Positions 11,160 to 23,581 of a stretch of DNA of 64,000 nt are shown here, piece after piece (position 1 is the first letter of the stretch; every line of letters starts with the position of its first letter). The stretch lies in the NCBI GenBank assembly GCA_022579005.1, contig MU401481.1:186001-250000 (forward strand). The letters are read 5' to 3'. Made by a program: the position numbers and the translations under genes. The notes below the pieces were generated by a model that saw nothing but the letters and a program-made list of their open reading frames with translations, did not search any database and was not told the DNA's origin. The stretch comes from Poronia punctata. Its lineage: Eukaryota; Ascomycota; Sordariomycetes; Xylariales; Xylariaceae.

Positions 11160-13469
11160 ATGTATACATGCCGGACCTGCCTAAGAAGGACTTTTGGCAC
11201 CTTGCCCCGACATAATCCATCTCTAAGACACGTCTTAAGGCCTATTCGCACCGCATCGACGATAAAGCTACGCCAACAGAGTAGAACATATGCCGCAGAG
11301 GCTGCGCATACAGAACCAATCGACACAGATGAGCCCCCTCCGGTAATCAAGCCAGAAAAGGGGCAAGATGGGAAGGCTACCAGTCCCAGTCGCTCAGTGG
11401 AGTGGGTTGCTCGTAAAGAGCTCCAGTATCTGAACGACCCGCTGCATATTGGACGTCGCGTCCAGGCGGTCTTAGCAAAGGACGAGTTTGAGCAAGCCGC
11501 CCAGATGACGAGACTAGCAAGCAAAGATATGGACGTCGCCGTCAGTTGGAACCACTTGATCGACTATCAATTAAAGAAAGACAGAATACACGCCGCATTC
11601 AAACTCTATAACGAAGTTAGTTCTTGCAAAAGTGGTTGTCCAAGGCTCTACCTCTATCATAGGCGCTGACGATTCTGAACCTAGATGAAAAAGCGCGGCC
11701 AGAAACCCAATGCCCAGACGTATACCATCATTTTTCGAGGATGTGCTGCGTCAAAACATTCCACTTTGGCCGTTTCAGAAACCGTCGCACTATACCATAA
11801 CATGATTAAGCTCGGCCGCATACCCCCTAATACCATACACCTAAACGCGGCTCTGTCGGTTTGTGCCAACGCGAACGATATCGATTCGATGTTTGGCCTT
11901 TTAGATGCCAACGACAACGCCGCCCGAAACCCGGACAGCTATACGTATACTACCATATTAAATGCTATGCGAAGGAACGCCGCACCTAAAGTAGCCCGCA
12001 CCGGCCCAGTTGATGTCGGGGGTGTGGAGTTGGACTTGGGACCGGCAAAGGCAAACGCTGTCAAACGTGCCAAACTTCTGTGGGAGGAGGTCGTCCGGCG
12101 GTGGAAATCGGGATCATTGGTCATTGATGAACATCTGGTCTGCGCTATGGGTCGCATTCTCCTTTTTGACGGATACAGGGGTGCCGACGCCGTACGCGAG
12201 CTTTTTGAGCAGACGATGAAGATTCCAATAGGTGGTCGCTACAGAAAGGCTCCACGTATAGCGGGCGAAGCCTTGGAAACCGCAGGAGATGGGAAATCGA
12301 CGCCACCGACGATACAGTCAGAGACGTCTACTTACGCCACCCCTGGGAGAAATTCACTATCCCTCATCATCGAGTCACTTACGGTAACGGGCAAGATATC
12401 CGAGGTCGCAGAATATTGGAAGGCCTTCACTCGTCACCACGAGGTCGTCCCTGATGCAAATAACTGGTCGCTATTGTTGGCCGCCTTTCGCAAGGGGAAA
12501 AGTAGCGGCAAAGCTGCCCAATATCTCAAACGGATGCCGAGCGATATGGTGCTGCCAAAGCATGTACGACTTGCTATGGACACTTGCCTACGTGATAACC
12601 TCAATCATTTGGCGATACAAAATGCGGGCGAGGTGTTCAAAGGGATGATGGAAAAACTATCGGTTCCGGATGTGCGAACCCTGCGGGACTATCTACGTGT
12701 CGCTTGGGCCACCAGGAAGCGATATGAGGGTGCAGAAGCAGAGGGGAAGCCAGACGCCTACTTTGCGTGGGCCAGGACGATGACCAGAGCCCTCGAACAA
12801 CTTTGGAATGTGCACAAGTCTCTTATAGAGAAGGCCGAGGCCGACATCAAGAATACCAAGGACAAGGAAGCCTTGGGAGAAGCACGAAACTTCAGGGCGG
12901 AAGTCGTGGCATTGTTACGCAAGATGGTCGGTGCATATGATTACCTATATTCCGAAAAGCTTGGTATTCCCGAGGACGTGAGGAATCGAATTGCAAAGGC
13001 TCGCAACGACATAAATCGATATGTCGTGGTTTATTTTGAAAAGGAGGCTTCCTTGCACTCTCGAGATCGTGAAGAGCGAGACGGAGCCGAGGCACAGGAC
13101 TCCGGGCTACACAAGTCCAAAGCAAATACATTCAAAGCTCGCGATAGAACGGCACGCGGCTTCAAGGCATCTACCCCTAAAGCTCGCGATGAAACGACAC
13201 GCAAACCTAAGACATACATACCTAAAGCTCGCGATGAAACGGCGCGCGAGCCCAAGATATTTATACGTAAAGTCGGAGGTGGAACGGTACGCGGGTCCAA
13301 GGCATATATACCTAAAGCTCGCGATGGTAGGGTGCACGATACCGAAGCACGCCACACCACTCCGCCGCGAGCTAGAGCATCTCGAACAAAGGCGGGACGT
13401 TTTGACACGAAACATAGCAAGAAGGAGCCCGATAGCTTCGATAGCAAGTTCAAGGCGAGGATCGTATAG
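11160..13469 (+). CDS. Pentatricopeptide repeat protein, probably mitochondrial
   Basis: Predicted organellar RNA-binding protein of 746 aa, from 11160..11615 and 11685..13469; the 69-nt phase-0 intron has a GTTAGT donor and CTGAC branch. The first ATG is at 11160. The N terminus is rich in Arg, Ser and Thr and lacks acids for about 45 residues, fitting a mitochondrial presequence. PPR-like helical repeats follow: segments such as SWNHLIDYQLKKDRIHAAFK, then KPNAQTYTIIFRGCA, NTIHLNAALSVCANANDID and DSYTYTTILNAM, and another at about 330-370. A basic Lys/Arg/Thr-rich tail (about 630-746) contains five tandem 15-residue repeats. The exact RNA target cannot be read from sequence; fungal relatives act in mitochondrial mRNA maturation or translation. 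It is divergent from POL1. Confidence 0.85.
13119..13341 (+). repeat. In-frame 45-bp minisatellite in the PPR gene
   Basis: Five tandem units of 45 nt begin at 13119, 13164, 13209, 13254 and 13299 (the last unit is partial). They encode variants of K-x4-KARD-x-T-x-R-x-x. Units 1-3 and 5 keep the KARD core; unit 4 has drifted to KVGG. Because 45 is a multiple of three, copy-number change would not shift the frame. Confidence 0.85.
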
Positions 13470-14351
13470 GACATAACTCTCGCAGGCATTACCTAAGGTA
13501 ACTATGTACTTATATAATCTGTATTGTAATCTCGTCATGACAAAATACCCATGATCAACATATTTTTCTTGAGAATCTAGAATCAAAGTAGCTACTGCCC
13601 ACTACCTTGCACAATGCAGCTTATCTTGTATCTCTAAGTGTACTGGTAGATATGGCAGGTGGCGGCACATTTTTTGCTCATGACAGCCGAGATACGGGCA
13701 AGAGCTTCCGATTGCCGTTTTGTTTTTACGTATTACCTACTTGCTTTCGATGTTTTTGTTGGGAAAGCTTATTTGTATCAATGCACCTACCTGTCCGCAC
13801 ACTGTCAAGTTCCTATGTATATTGTATGTCCACAGTGATAAGAAACCGGATACATGAGGCCGTAGGAAGTCCTCGCTCAGAAGTAGCCCTTAGTACTTAC
13901 CCGGAGCAGTACGTCCAAGAGAAGGACACAACGAGGGAACCCCCTCCCCGACTACCTTACTCTGTTGCACATACCTTGGGTGATAAGAAGTACATAGTCC
14001 CAGCTTCATCGTGACTTACAAGGCTACAAGCCTTCCCTGCCTTGCCCCTCCCCCATCCGAAAGCTTAACATGCTCCTTCCTAGAACAAGTCTCCAAAGGT
14101 ATATGCGCTCGTACGGACATGTCGAGACTTTTCAAACTTTACTCAAACCTTTCGGCCGTTCTGTCAGCCTATAGATATTTTCACTCTTGGTCTCATCCCA
14201 TGATATTCTACTACCGCTTGTATACGCGTCACTACCCCGTCTCAAAGCTGGTTTTACTAGCTACTTACCTATTACACTGTATTCCACCCCTATTGGCACC
14301 ACATCGTAATCTAGGGTTTAGCTTGCATATCTTTCGGATCATCCGGACAAA
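13470..14351. other. Intergenic region between the PPR gene and a hypothetical gene
   Basis: No supported gene. Open frames across 13607-14350 have no recognisable motif and no continuity across plausible splice sites. Presumably 3' UTR of the PPR gene and promoter of the next gene. Confidence 0.55.
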
Positions 14352-15750
14352 ATGTTGTCTCTGCGGCACAGGACTACTCGGAGCAGCGGGGAGCAATCGG
14401 ACTGCCAAGATGCGAGCGTCTTCTCTCGCAGGGAGTCGTCGGCATCCGGTGCAAGTCACCACAGTCGCCACTCGATGCGTGACCGGCTCAAGGGCATCAC
14501 CGGTACTATTACAGGAAGTTTGTCATCTAAACTCCGGAGAGGCAGGTGGGCCCACAGTGATATGTCCGAAGCTCACAGAGCAAACACTTCTCGCATTGTT
14601 GGGACGAAGTTGGAAAATAGCAAGGTTAGCCGTTAGGACCGCAATGGGGCCATGTCTTTGCCTCGTAACCTGCATTACGCGTCAATGGAGTCTACAATAC
14701 AAGCTCCGTGTGGGAAAGTTTCCTTCCAAAGCCCGCCCTGCCCGAGTACCGGATTCGCGGCCCCTCCTGGGGATATAAAGCAGAGGTCCACCACCATCTC
14801 TTCTCCTTACTATTCCAGCCAACAATATCAACCTGAGCATTCCAGCATCAATAAGCAATCCGAATCTTCATCGAGCAACGATACTGCGCCTCAGTTAGAT
14901 AGTCTAGAGACCTTCAGCGACTTCCGAGAATCTTTGCGTAAAACTGGTTTGTTTCCCACACCGTCACTGTCATCACCCGAGCCTGAAGATAGGGCAGCTA
15001 GTAAGCATGCCTTCTGCCGTGTTCGATACTGACATTAATTCTGTCATCACAGAGAAACGTTTAGATTCCATGATGGCTTTCCTTGCTTCCGTAGAGGATC
15101 AGAACAACGCCATCCTGCGGCGTATCAGGGGCCGGCGGTTTCCTGTCCGTCCCAGCCTGCGGGATCAAGACTTGTACGGCGCGCCACGCCAATCCCAGTC
15201 GCCGCCCACAAAGCCGCTGGAGTGGATAGACCGTGTTCTCGAAACATCATACACTCTGCGCAATCCCGTATCGCCAGAAACGGTATCGCCGCGCAGAGTG
15301 TGGTTGGAGGAGAAGGCGGTTTTTGTCACGGCCCCCAAAGGGGACAGTCCCAAACCTCTGGACTGCTACCCTTGCCTCCACGCCGCCCTGGAGGACATGC
15401 GCGGCCGGTTCAGCATCTGGTATGAGCCATTTGCGTACTTCCACTTCCGTACGCGAACGCTCCAGCTCTACCCGATTGGGACCCCACTGCCACAGGTGGT
15501 GGAATTGCACTCGGCTCGCTGGCTCATCGACATGAATGCGACCCGCTACATTGTAAGTACTTCATCCCCCCTTAGCTACATGGGCTCTATCAAGAGCAAA
15601 GATGACAGGCGGATTTTGCTTTGGAGATGTGTGCTAACGCAGTATTAGTGGGGAGACCTAACCCCGACACCTGATGCGGCCGATGAAGAAGACGACGACG
15701 CGCAGCCTGACGGACTGCCCATCTGGCCTTGTGAATCGGACGAAGAGTAG
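14352..15750 (+). CDS. Hypothetical fungal protein with acidic tail
   Basis: Not a family I recognise. Four exons are proposed: 14352..14624, 14691..15000, 15053..15552 and 15649..15750 (394 aa). Introns 2 and 3 are strong (GTAAGC/ACAG and GTAAGT/CTAAC/TTAG) and their phases agree. Intron 1 (14625-14690, GTTAGC donor) is weaker and chosen because it keeps the frame. The protein has a Ser/Arg/His-rich disordered first 200 residues, then a more ordered part at about 196-361 with many aromatic residues (e.g. FSIWYEPFAYFHFRTRTLQL), and ends in an acidic stretch (DAADEEDDDA) before PIWPCESDEE. No signal peptide or membrane segment is seen. The ordered part suggests a real conserved domain; function unknown. 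Confidence 0.65.
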
Positions 15751-17551
15751 GACGATGAAGACGAACACGAGGGCGAGGGCGAGGGCGAGGGTGAGGGCGG
15801 GGCTGGCAATAATGACGACAAGTGGTAATTTCTTCATGGTATATTCTGATGACGTGGCACTCTTGCCAGGGGGACTAGCTATGGTAATTATGGTTATGGG
15901 AAAAGCATGGTTCACGGTTGATGAAATGGCCGCACGGCCATCACAATGGGGGCGTAAGGGGTGATGATTTATATAGATACCCAATACAACGATGATTCAG
16001 TTGCGCAGCAAGTACAATCAATTTCGATATGGTGGCGCACTGCCCTATACCATCTTTCTAGGTCCTTATATGAGTGAGATACGCGCTACAATGCTCGTTG
16101 AAGGTACGTTGAAACCGTCGGCACGTAAGGACATGGACGAAAATTACTCAGGTAACTGTAAAGCGGACCATATGTATTTTTGCATTATTTTGAGAGAGAC
16201 ATGTTGAATTGCTGTAGGCCCTTGGGTCTGTACTTACTACGTCTGGCTGTCGTGCAGTGCTGCTAAGCCAGGTATAGAACAACAAGGATGGAAAGGGATT
16301 AAAGGGTTATTGAAAGGACAGCGAAGACTCCGGCTCCTAGGTTAGATAGTATGAAATGGGTTATGAGGTTGCAAAAACTGTGAATGGCTTCAAAACTCTG
16401 AAGACAGGTGGTAGTTATACGGTGTCAAATGACAAAACCATTACGATTTATACTGTGAATCATCCGACAACAGATGCCCAGCACTGTACGTGTACGTGTA
16501 CCACATTGCCAATTGGGCACCTGCAGCGGGACGGAGTGCGGGGAATCCGGATCCGACGACGGTGGGATGCGGGCAACATTTCAGATACCTACCTACCTAG
16601 GTAGGTTAGGTACGTAGGTACATTACGAATTTACTACAAGTACGATAGGTATGTACATGTAGGTAGGTAGGTAAAGTAGGTAAAGCCATTCGGTGATCAA
16701 GATGGGAATAATAAGTCATTCATTCGGCTTATACAAGCAGGGTCAAGGCCAGCCTACAAGTAAGGTAGGTAGGTAAATGAAGCAAATTTTGTATACAGGA
16801 AGGATCTAGGTTACAGGTAGGTACCTACGTACCTACTCGTACTAATAAAATCTATGGGATATACCTAATGTATGTAAGTTAGGTAGTTTACTTTACTTTT
16901 CTACGTGTAAAAGTTTGGACTTGTTAGAAAGAGAAGGGCAAAACTTGGGGAAGTAAGCGTAAGGTGATGAAATGTAGACTAGCAAACATGGTCTGATCTT
17001 ATCATTAGGGAATCTTTGTACCTATTGAGATCTCTTTTTAAGGACATTCTGAACGAGTCTACACGTAGGTAAGGTACCTAACCTACTTGTACGATAAGGT
17101 CAAGGTTAGCTGGCTTGTCTGGGGGGAAGAGGGAGGGAGTGAGTGAGTGAGTGCTAGGTTTTAACTCCTCGGTGTTTACTGTGTAGTAGACGACCAGGTA
17201 GGTTACCTAGTAATGATGGGTACTCGGAGACGTGCACCGAGGGGGGGGCCGGTGTCACAGTTCTAACACCGGTGATTCTGGCACGCTGGGTTTTGATTTG
17301 CTTTTTATTGATTGCACGAGGAGGAGAAAACTCCTTTCTCATCTATCTATTTTTGATTATATTAACCTAGGTAAGTATCTAACCTAGGAGTGTGTAGGTA
17401 ATACAGTGTGGACTGCGACACAGAGTTCAAACCCAAAGCGATGTCCATAAGTCCATGTATTTTGGTTTGTTTGAAATACAAATACCTACGTGCCTACCTA
17501 CGAAGCACAGTACTTTACAAAAACATTGATGGTGGGGGGGGGGGGGGGGGG

Positions 17552-17680
17552 CACAAAACCTAGCAAACGTGGCCCTTTTTTTGTTCACGTACACCGTAAG
17601 AACCTGGAAAAAATAGTAACAAGCAAAACAACCAGCCGTTTGGAGTTTTTGTTGGCGAGGGNNNNNNNNNNCCCCGCCCC

Positions 17681-17720
<40 letters not shown>

Positions 17721-17882
17721 ACCCCCCCCCCCCCCCGCGCGGGGGGGCCGGGGCCCCCCCCCCCCCCCCACAATACCTAGCTCAAGTTGCCATTTTGATG
17801 TTCACGTACACAGTAAGAACCTAGAATAAATAGTATCAAGCAAATCATCCAGCACTTTGGACTTTTTCTTGACGAGACGGGA
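17552..17882. repeat. Diverged direct duplication flanking G/C homopolymers and gap 1
   Basis: Left copy at about 17552-17661 and right copy at about 17769-17882 align end to end. Both hold a CACAA-ACCTAGC start, a shared TGTTCACGTACAC core, GTAAGAACCT, AAATAGTA and a TTTGGA-TTTTT end. A run of 18 G precedes the left copy (17534-17551); a C-rich tract (17672-17769) precedes the right one. Confidence 0.75.
17662..17671. other. Assembly gap 1 (10 N)
   Basis: Ten N next to a C tract of about 100 nt. The round number suggests a placeholder rather than a measured length. Confidence 0.95.
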
Positions 17883-18079
17883 TCAACAAGTTTCTCGGCT
17901 ACAACGGATGGGTTATATGTCGGGATGAAATGCCCGGCATTGGGCGCGATATACCTAACTGGTGCCTTCGGTCTATCTGGATTGGTACAGTAAGTTTGCT
18001 CAACCCTTCATTATACCTCTACCTTGCTCCATGCACTGTGGGTTTTTTTGTCAGTCGAAAGCAATCTACTCAGTTACAC

Positions 18080-18391
18080 ACACATGCACTTACGGTTGAG
18101 TATGCGGGTTACGTCGCGGCCATACCAATTCCAACTGGGACTTTCATCATCGAATTCTCCCACTCCTCTCTGGAGAACTGTTCAGCAGTCGTGGCCAACC
18201 ACACAGTTATCCAAGGGCCCTTGTCCGGGGTCTTGGAGCCCTTGAGTTTTTGGATGCGTCGGGTCAGGCAAGAGAGCCTTCACACCACGTCGATCGAATC
18301 CTTCCTTATTCTTGTATTCCGGGGCGAAGATTGTCGTCATGTTAGCATATGCCTTTTCGTTGACCTCGAGTGAAGTACCGGGAGGAACCAT
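18080..18391 (-). pseudogene. Possible decayed coding fragment, unidentified
   Basis: On the minus strand an ATG at 18391 opens a 69-residue frame starting MVPPGTSLEVNEKAYANMTT. Where it ends, an overlapping frame reads GPWITVWLATTAEQF and EEWENSMMKVPVGIGMAA before stopping. Both stretches have protein-like composition, but no single frame or clear splice pair joins them. This could be a frameshifted gene remnant or chance. I do not recognise the family. Confidence 0.25.
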
Positions 18392-19737
18392 GCTTGTAAG
18401 GTCGAAGGGACGGATCCTTCGGGTTAGGCCACATGATTGTATAACTCAGTATTGCTAGGGTTCGAATCGAGGAAGAGGATTCCCTTGACAACAGTAGGAT
18501 ATTTGATTCGAAAGTGAAAGTGACCAATCATTCGCTATATTAATAAGTAGTACGTCACGATAGAATCCCTTCTTTACCTGTGAGCATACCGACGTGCTAC
18601 ATGTGCGCCTATACTATTGTTCATAAACAATGAGACGCTCGCGTCGGTCGAAAGAAACGGTCGCGATTAGCTCGTGGAGATCGTCTGTGACATCGTCTAC
18701 TGTATGAGCATACCCAGAGTCCTTATCTGGCCATTTTTCACGGGGGTCTCTTGAAGACGCGCCTCGACCGTATCGGTCATACGTCAATATCCAATGGTTT
18801 TGGAGGGATTTCTGGTTGCTGGAACAGCCCAATAGCAGAGATACCTTTGGGAAAGAGACAAGGGGCTAGGGAAAATTTGATGCTAGCGAGCTTCGAAGAA
18901 AGGGCAGAGGAGGGGAGACTTCGAGATGAAGTTGAAGTGGAAGGGGATGTCTACAGAGATTCATATCCGAGGGGAGGGACTGTTTAGTCTCCTGTTTGGG
19001 TTGCAAAGGCCCGCTACCGCCACCCACAGCGCCACACGTTCCAATGGCATCGCAAGAAATATTGATGGACAAGTACGACGAATAACCTTTGATATGCTAA
19101 CATATATTCTTCCAGGCGAAGATTTCGACGACAACACTGACCACTTTAAGCTTGACAGGTCTCTTCTCTTCTTAACGCAATCAATGCATTCATTGTCAAG
19201 TCCCAGCAGCCGGTGGACCTTATCCGGCGCGGGACGATCAACTCAAATCGAACAATCTCACAAATGGCGGCTGTAGTTACAAATGATTTCGATAGGTTAT
19301 GACGGTTAGGATCTCATACATATAAAAATATTACCTGTGACAACAACTTTAGTAAGTAGAACAAATGTTCAGTACCTACGAGTAACGTTTTGGATGTTGG
19401 AGGTTACATGTATCCAGCCGCAACTGTTGTCAGCCGTGCAGCTATGCCGCATTGTGGGTATATATACCTTGGTACCTTCGAGTACAGCCAAGGAGATAAA
19501 CCAGCAAGGTTGCAACAGCAAATTGTAACGCCTAAGAATAAGTACCTACAGGGTAAGCTCTGTTAATACATATAGGAATTGCTTGATAAAGTCGCTGGAC
19601 AGGCTGAGCTTTGTTTGTTGTACCGAATTGTTTAAAGCCGTCTACGTCTAACATTACCATTGTAATTATCTCCCTTGACGCACGTTACTGAACTTCTTTA
19701 TCTTATTTCTCCACCGCTTACGAAAGACAGCTCTACA

Positions 19738-20615
<878 letters not shown>

Positions 20616-20877
20616 TTTGATTCGTCAGCACACATGATATGGAAATTTCTTTCCCTGCGCAGCTGTAATAATAAGAAGAAGAAGAAGAAAGAAGGCGTTT
20701 GGCGTAATGCGGTCAAAAGGTGTAAGGATTTGGGGCATTTTTTTTAAAAGCTAGAGCTTTCGTTTGGGGCTCGGGCAATATTATTGCATTCGCAATGATT
20801 GTTTTTATTTTCAATATTGCAGGAAGCTACAAAGACCTAAATAGAATACCCGGCCCTCGAGGCTCCCTTTTCTATAC

Positions 20878-21720
20878 TTAGGCTTTCTCGCCTTGGATCG
20901 TGGCCATCACCCGCCTTGTATGCTTCATGTCCCGAAACTCGAGATACCATATCCCCTGCCACGTTCCCGTTGCCTGGACGAAAAACATGTCAGCCAACGA
21001 ACCAACCCTGAGATTAAAAAACAAATAGTAGATAGCTGGCGGGGACGGGTGACTTACAAGCTTCCCGTCTTTAATAGGAATCGTGACACTGGCTCCGATC
21101 AATGCACTCTTGATATGTGCCTATGCGAACCAAAAAAAAGTTAGTTACCTAGTTAGGTAATCCAAACATTTTACATCCTACCTTGGGCCTTGAAACCCAA
21201 AAAAAAAAAAAAAACATACAGGCATATCATCGCTCCCCTCAGCACTATGTCTATAGAGTTCCTTCCCATTCGGTCCGGCCTCGGGCGCTATCCTATCGAG
21301 GGCATCGCTCATATCGGCGCGGACGTCCTCGTCCCAGTTCTCGTTGAGGCTGAGGGCGCAGCTCGTATGCTGCACGAACAGGTTGAGGAGTCCGACCTTG
21401 TACTGTCTGATTTCCGGTAGGGCGTCTAGGACATCGCTGGTGACGAGATAGGAGCCGCGCGAGCGCGCCGGAAGCGAGAATTGTTTCTGGAACCACATAT
21501 TGTTGCTGCTGTTGATGGCGGTGGGGGTGACGTCAGGTATTGTTGTTGTTGTTGTCGTCTTGGAGCCGGAAAATAATGGATTTATCAGCGTAAAGGGGAG
21601 GAGGATGAGGTAGTGGAATAATCCGGGGAATAGAGCTACTAGGAGGAAGAAGAATAGGGATAATGTGAGGAGGTTGTTCTTGGTGGAAGACGACGACGAT
21701 GTGTTTGTGGATGACGGCAT
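20878..21720 (-). CDS. YjbQ/UPF0047 family protein with N-terminal membrane segment
   Basis: Member of the UPF0047 family; some bacterial members have secondary thiamine-phosphate synthase activity, but the cellular role is unclear. Exons complement(20878..20973, 21058..21120, 21220..21720) give 219 aa, with phase-0 introns of 84 and 99 nt. The domain starts at MWFQKQFSLPARSRG (about residue 75) and shows LLNLFVQHTSCALSLNENWD, then RHSAEGSDDMPAHIKSALIG, then the signature GTWQGIWYLEFRD. Unlike ordinary members it has about 70 extra N-terminal residues: a Ser/Thr/Asn-rich start, then a long hydrophobic stretch (about 17-48) that looks like a membrane anchor. ATG 21720 is the first ATG in the frame. 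The intron at 21121-21219 carries a T16 run just after its donor. Confidence 0.85.
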
Positions 21721-22291
21721 TAAAGTATACGGACGCCTTTTTTTGGAAATGGGGGTTATAGCTACATACGATGCGCAAGTGGGTGGGTGGTCTTGGTGGG
21801 GGTTTCTCACTACTTTTGTTACGTGTTGTTTTCAGCAGGAAAAGATTCGTCTCTGTAACTGTCCATATTAATTCTCTAATATATCTACCTGAATCATACT
21901 TTAGGAATTACCTGTGCCCGACGTGCCAGTATCTCCTCACTCCAAACTCTCCCTATAAATCGAGTTAGGTATGATGGTCTGGGGCTCCACCATGAGCTAC
22001 TACCTATGCGGAGCGGTCTCATTGGAAGCGCACCCATGTTGAGGTAGTAATTTGGACGCAAAACAAAACAAAACAGAGCTCTGCCAATCTTGCAACCAAC
22101 GTACAGAGAAGGGGAAAAGATGGTTTCGTGTTGTTCGACCTTCAGGTTTAGGCCATGGTGCCGTAGAATATAATATGTACAGATCGGGCTTTGCATTTAT
22201 GCGCTCAATAGCCGACGCGGGCTATCAGGCCTCAGATATGGCTCGTACAATCCCCAACGAACACTCCCTCCTATAGTTTTATAGCCGTCTA
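21721..22291. other. Spacer between the YjbQ and NDUFS6 genes
   Basis: Nothing gene-like is seen. It is the promoter side of the YjbQ gene and the 3' side of NDUFS6. Confidence 0.6.
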
Positions 22292-22975
22292 CTATGCGAG
22301 GGGATAGGATGTCTCAGGCAGGGCTTCCAAGTGCTTCCGGTTATGTTCGTTGGCCTAGTGTTATGTCAGTCCTCATCCTCTGGAATAGTTGCAGAAACCC
22401 ATCGCTCTAGGCTACCACAATATCAGGGGCCACGCTTACAAAGGGAAGTCCACAGTAGTTGCAAGTAGCTATCTCGGGTTTATCTGTGTTTATGTAGATC
22501 CGTGGGTGTCCTTCAGGGCCACCACCGCCGTCGCATGCAACAACGCGATCGTGTGTCCATCGGACAGGTTGTCGGTGGATAAGTTCGATAGCTGCCATCG
22601 ATTGAGGCTATATAGTCCAACATAAGTCAATGTCTGATCTCGCAGGTCGTGTTTCTTGTTTTTTTCCCGGGGAGGTTCTCCTACCTGGAGGTCGAAGTCG
22701 GTTTGTTCGAACCGGGGGCCAGCCATAGCGTGCGCTCGCGGCCTTTGACTCCTCGACCAGATCTCTGTCCGGTTCGGGGCCTGTTTCAGGCCTCGTTCGG
22801 TGTTCTCGACGAGACCCAGGCTATCCTCTTCGCTCTTCGTTTCGGGGGTGGTTTCGCCCTTGACGTTGATGGGGTTTTTCTCGCATAACCGGGATGACAC
22901 GGCAAAAGTGCGTCGAACTGCACATGTCGCCTGCGGAAGCCGTGCCGCGCTTCGGACGGACAAGCGCGAGATCAT
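22292..22975 (-). CDS. NDUFS6: NADH:ubiquinone oxidoreductase (complex I) zinc subunit, NDUFS6 type
   Basis: Accessory subunit of mitochondrial complex I that carries a structural zinc near the N-module. Exons complement(22292..22354, 22440..22607, 22685..22975) give 173 aa; both introns (85 and 77 nt) are phase 0. ATG 22975 opens an Arg/Ser-rich, acid-free presequence ([18 protein letters not shown]). The mature region includes [10 protein letters not shown] joined by splicing to [11 protein letters not shown] and then the zinc domain: [16 protein letters not shown] gives Cys and His, and CNYCG gives two Cys. The last exon ([20 protein letters not shown]) is found only by splicing out 22355-22439. 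The gene is head-to-head with the MPP6-like gene. Confidence 0.93.
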
Positions 22976-23581
22976 GGTGAACGTCGGTAATGTCAATTGA
23001 GGGAATTGACCCGTCGGTGATCTGGATGTCAGTGATGGTCAGTTCCAGCCTGGGTTGGCAATTGGTCTCCCCGAGATGCGCTATGGGAGCTCGGGCCACT
23101 TGCAAGGGTCTAGGTATCTACAGTTTAGACCCAGCAATATTGGTAGCGCTTGCAGGCAATTACAGTAGGTATGTACTTTACCACCTCGCTTTAGTACTTG
23201 TCCTAACGTTGAATACTCAGCTAAATCCACGTATACATGCACAAGTCAAAGGTATCTACTACTGCTCTTTCCATTCTAGTAATCTGGGTCGGGCATCATA
23301 ACTACATATTTTTTACACGTACTCGCCTCGCGCGCTGACTTCTGGCGAATGCAAATACGTATTTGCTAACATAGATATATTGTTTAGTGTGATGAAGCTC
23401 TCGTCAGCTCTGGTCTACCTAGTTACTTAAAGGTCAACCCTACGGGCTTGTAGTTTCTAGGATTGCGGCTCATCGTTCACAGTTCGTTGCTCGCCGCCTG
23501 GAACGAATTTGATCCTAAGGAACGCTTCCGGGCTTTTGTTCGCGCTTTTTGGTTGATATTAATAGACGGAGGGCCTGCAAG
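22976..23581. promoter_or_regulatory. Shared divergent promoter region of the NDUFS6 and MPP6-like genes
   Basis: The 606 bp between two divergent start codons contain no supported ORF. The region presumably drives both genes; no specific operator is recognised. Confidence 0.45.

Larger units (their letters stand above)
15751..19737. other. Repeat-rich gene-poor stretch with assembly gap 1
   Basis: No complete gene is supported. Just after the preceding stop there is a GAGGGC repeat (about 15768-15800). From 16580 to 17400 the DNA is dense in TACCTACC/GGTAGGTA motifs. At 17534-17882 lies a diverged direct duplication around an N gap and long G/C runs. Around 18080-18390 the minus strand has short protein-like segments, and 18750-19280 has short uninformative frames. 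Confidence 0.6.

Noticed and set aside
13607..14778. Two plus-strand open frames downstream of the PPR gene
   Set aside because: No motifs, low-complexity hydrophobic text, and they overlap the start of a better spliced model at 14352.
17427..17780. Gly- and Pro-rich open frames across gap 1
   Set aside because: Made of homopolymer G/C translation and N residues; not coding.
18440..18480. tRNA-like GGGTTCGAATC (possible B box)
   Set aside because: No matching A box, anticodon arm or acceptor stem could be drawn around it. Similar lone matches near 17423, 48943 and 49071 failed the same test.
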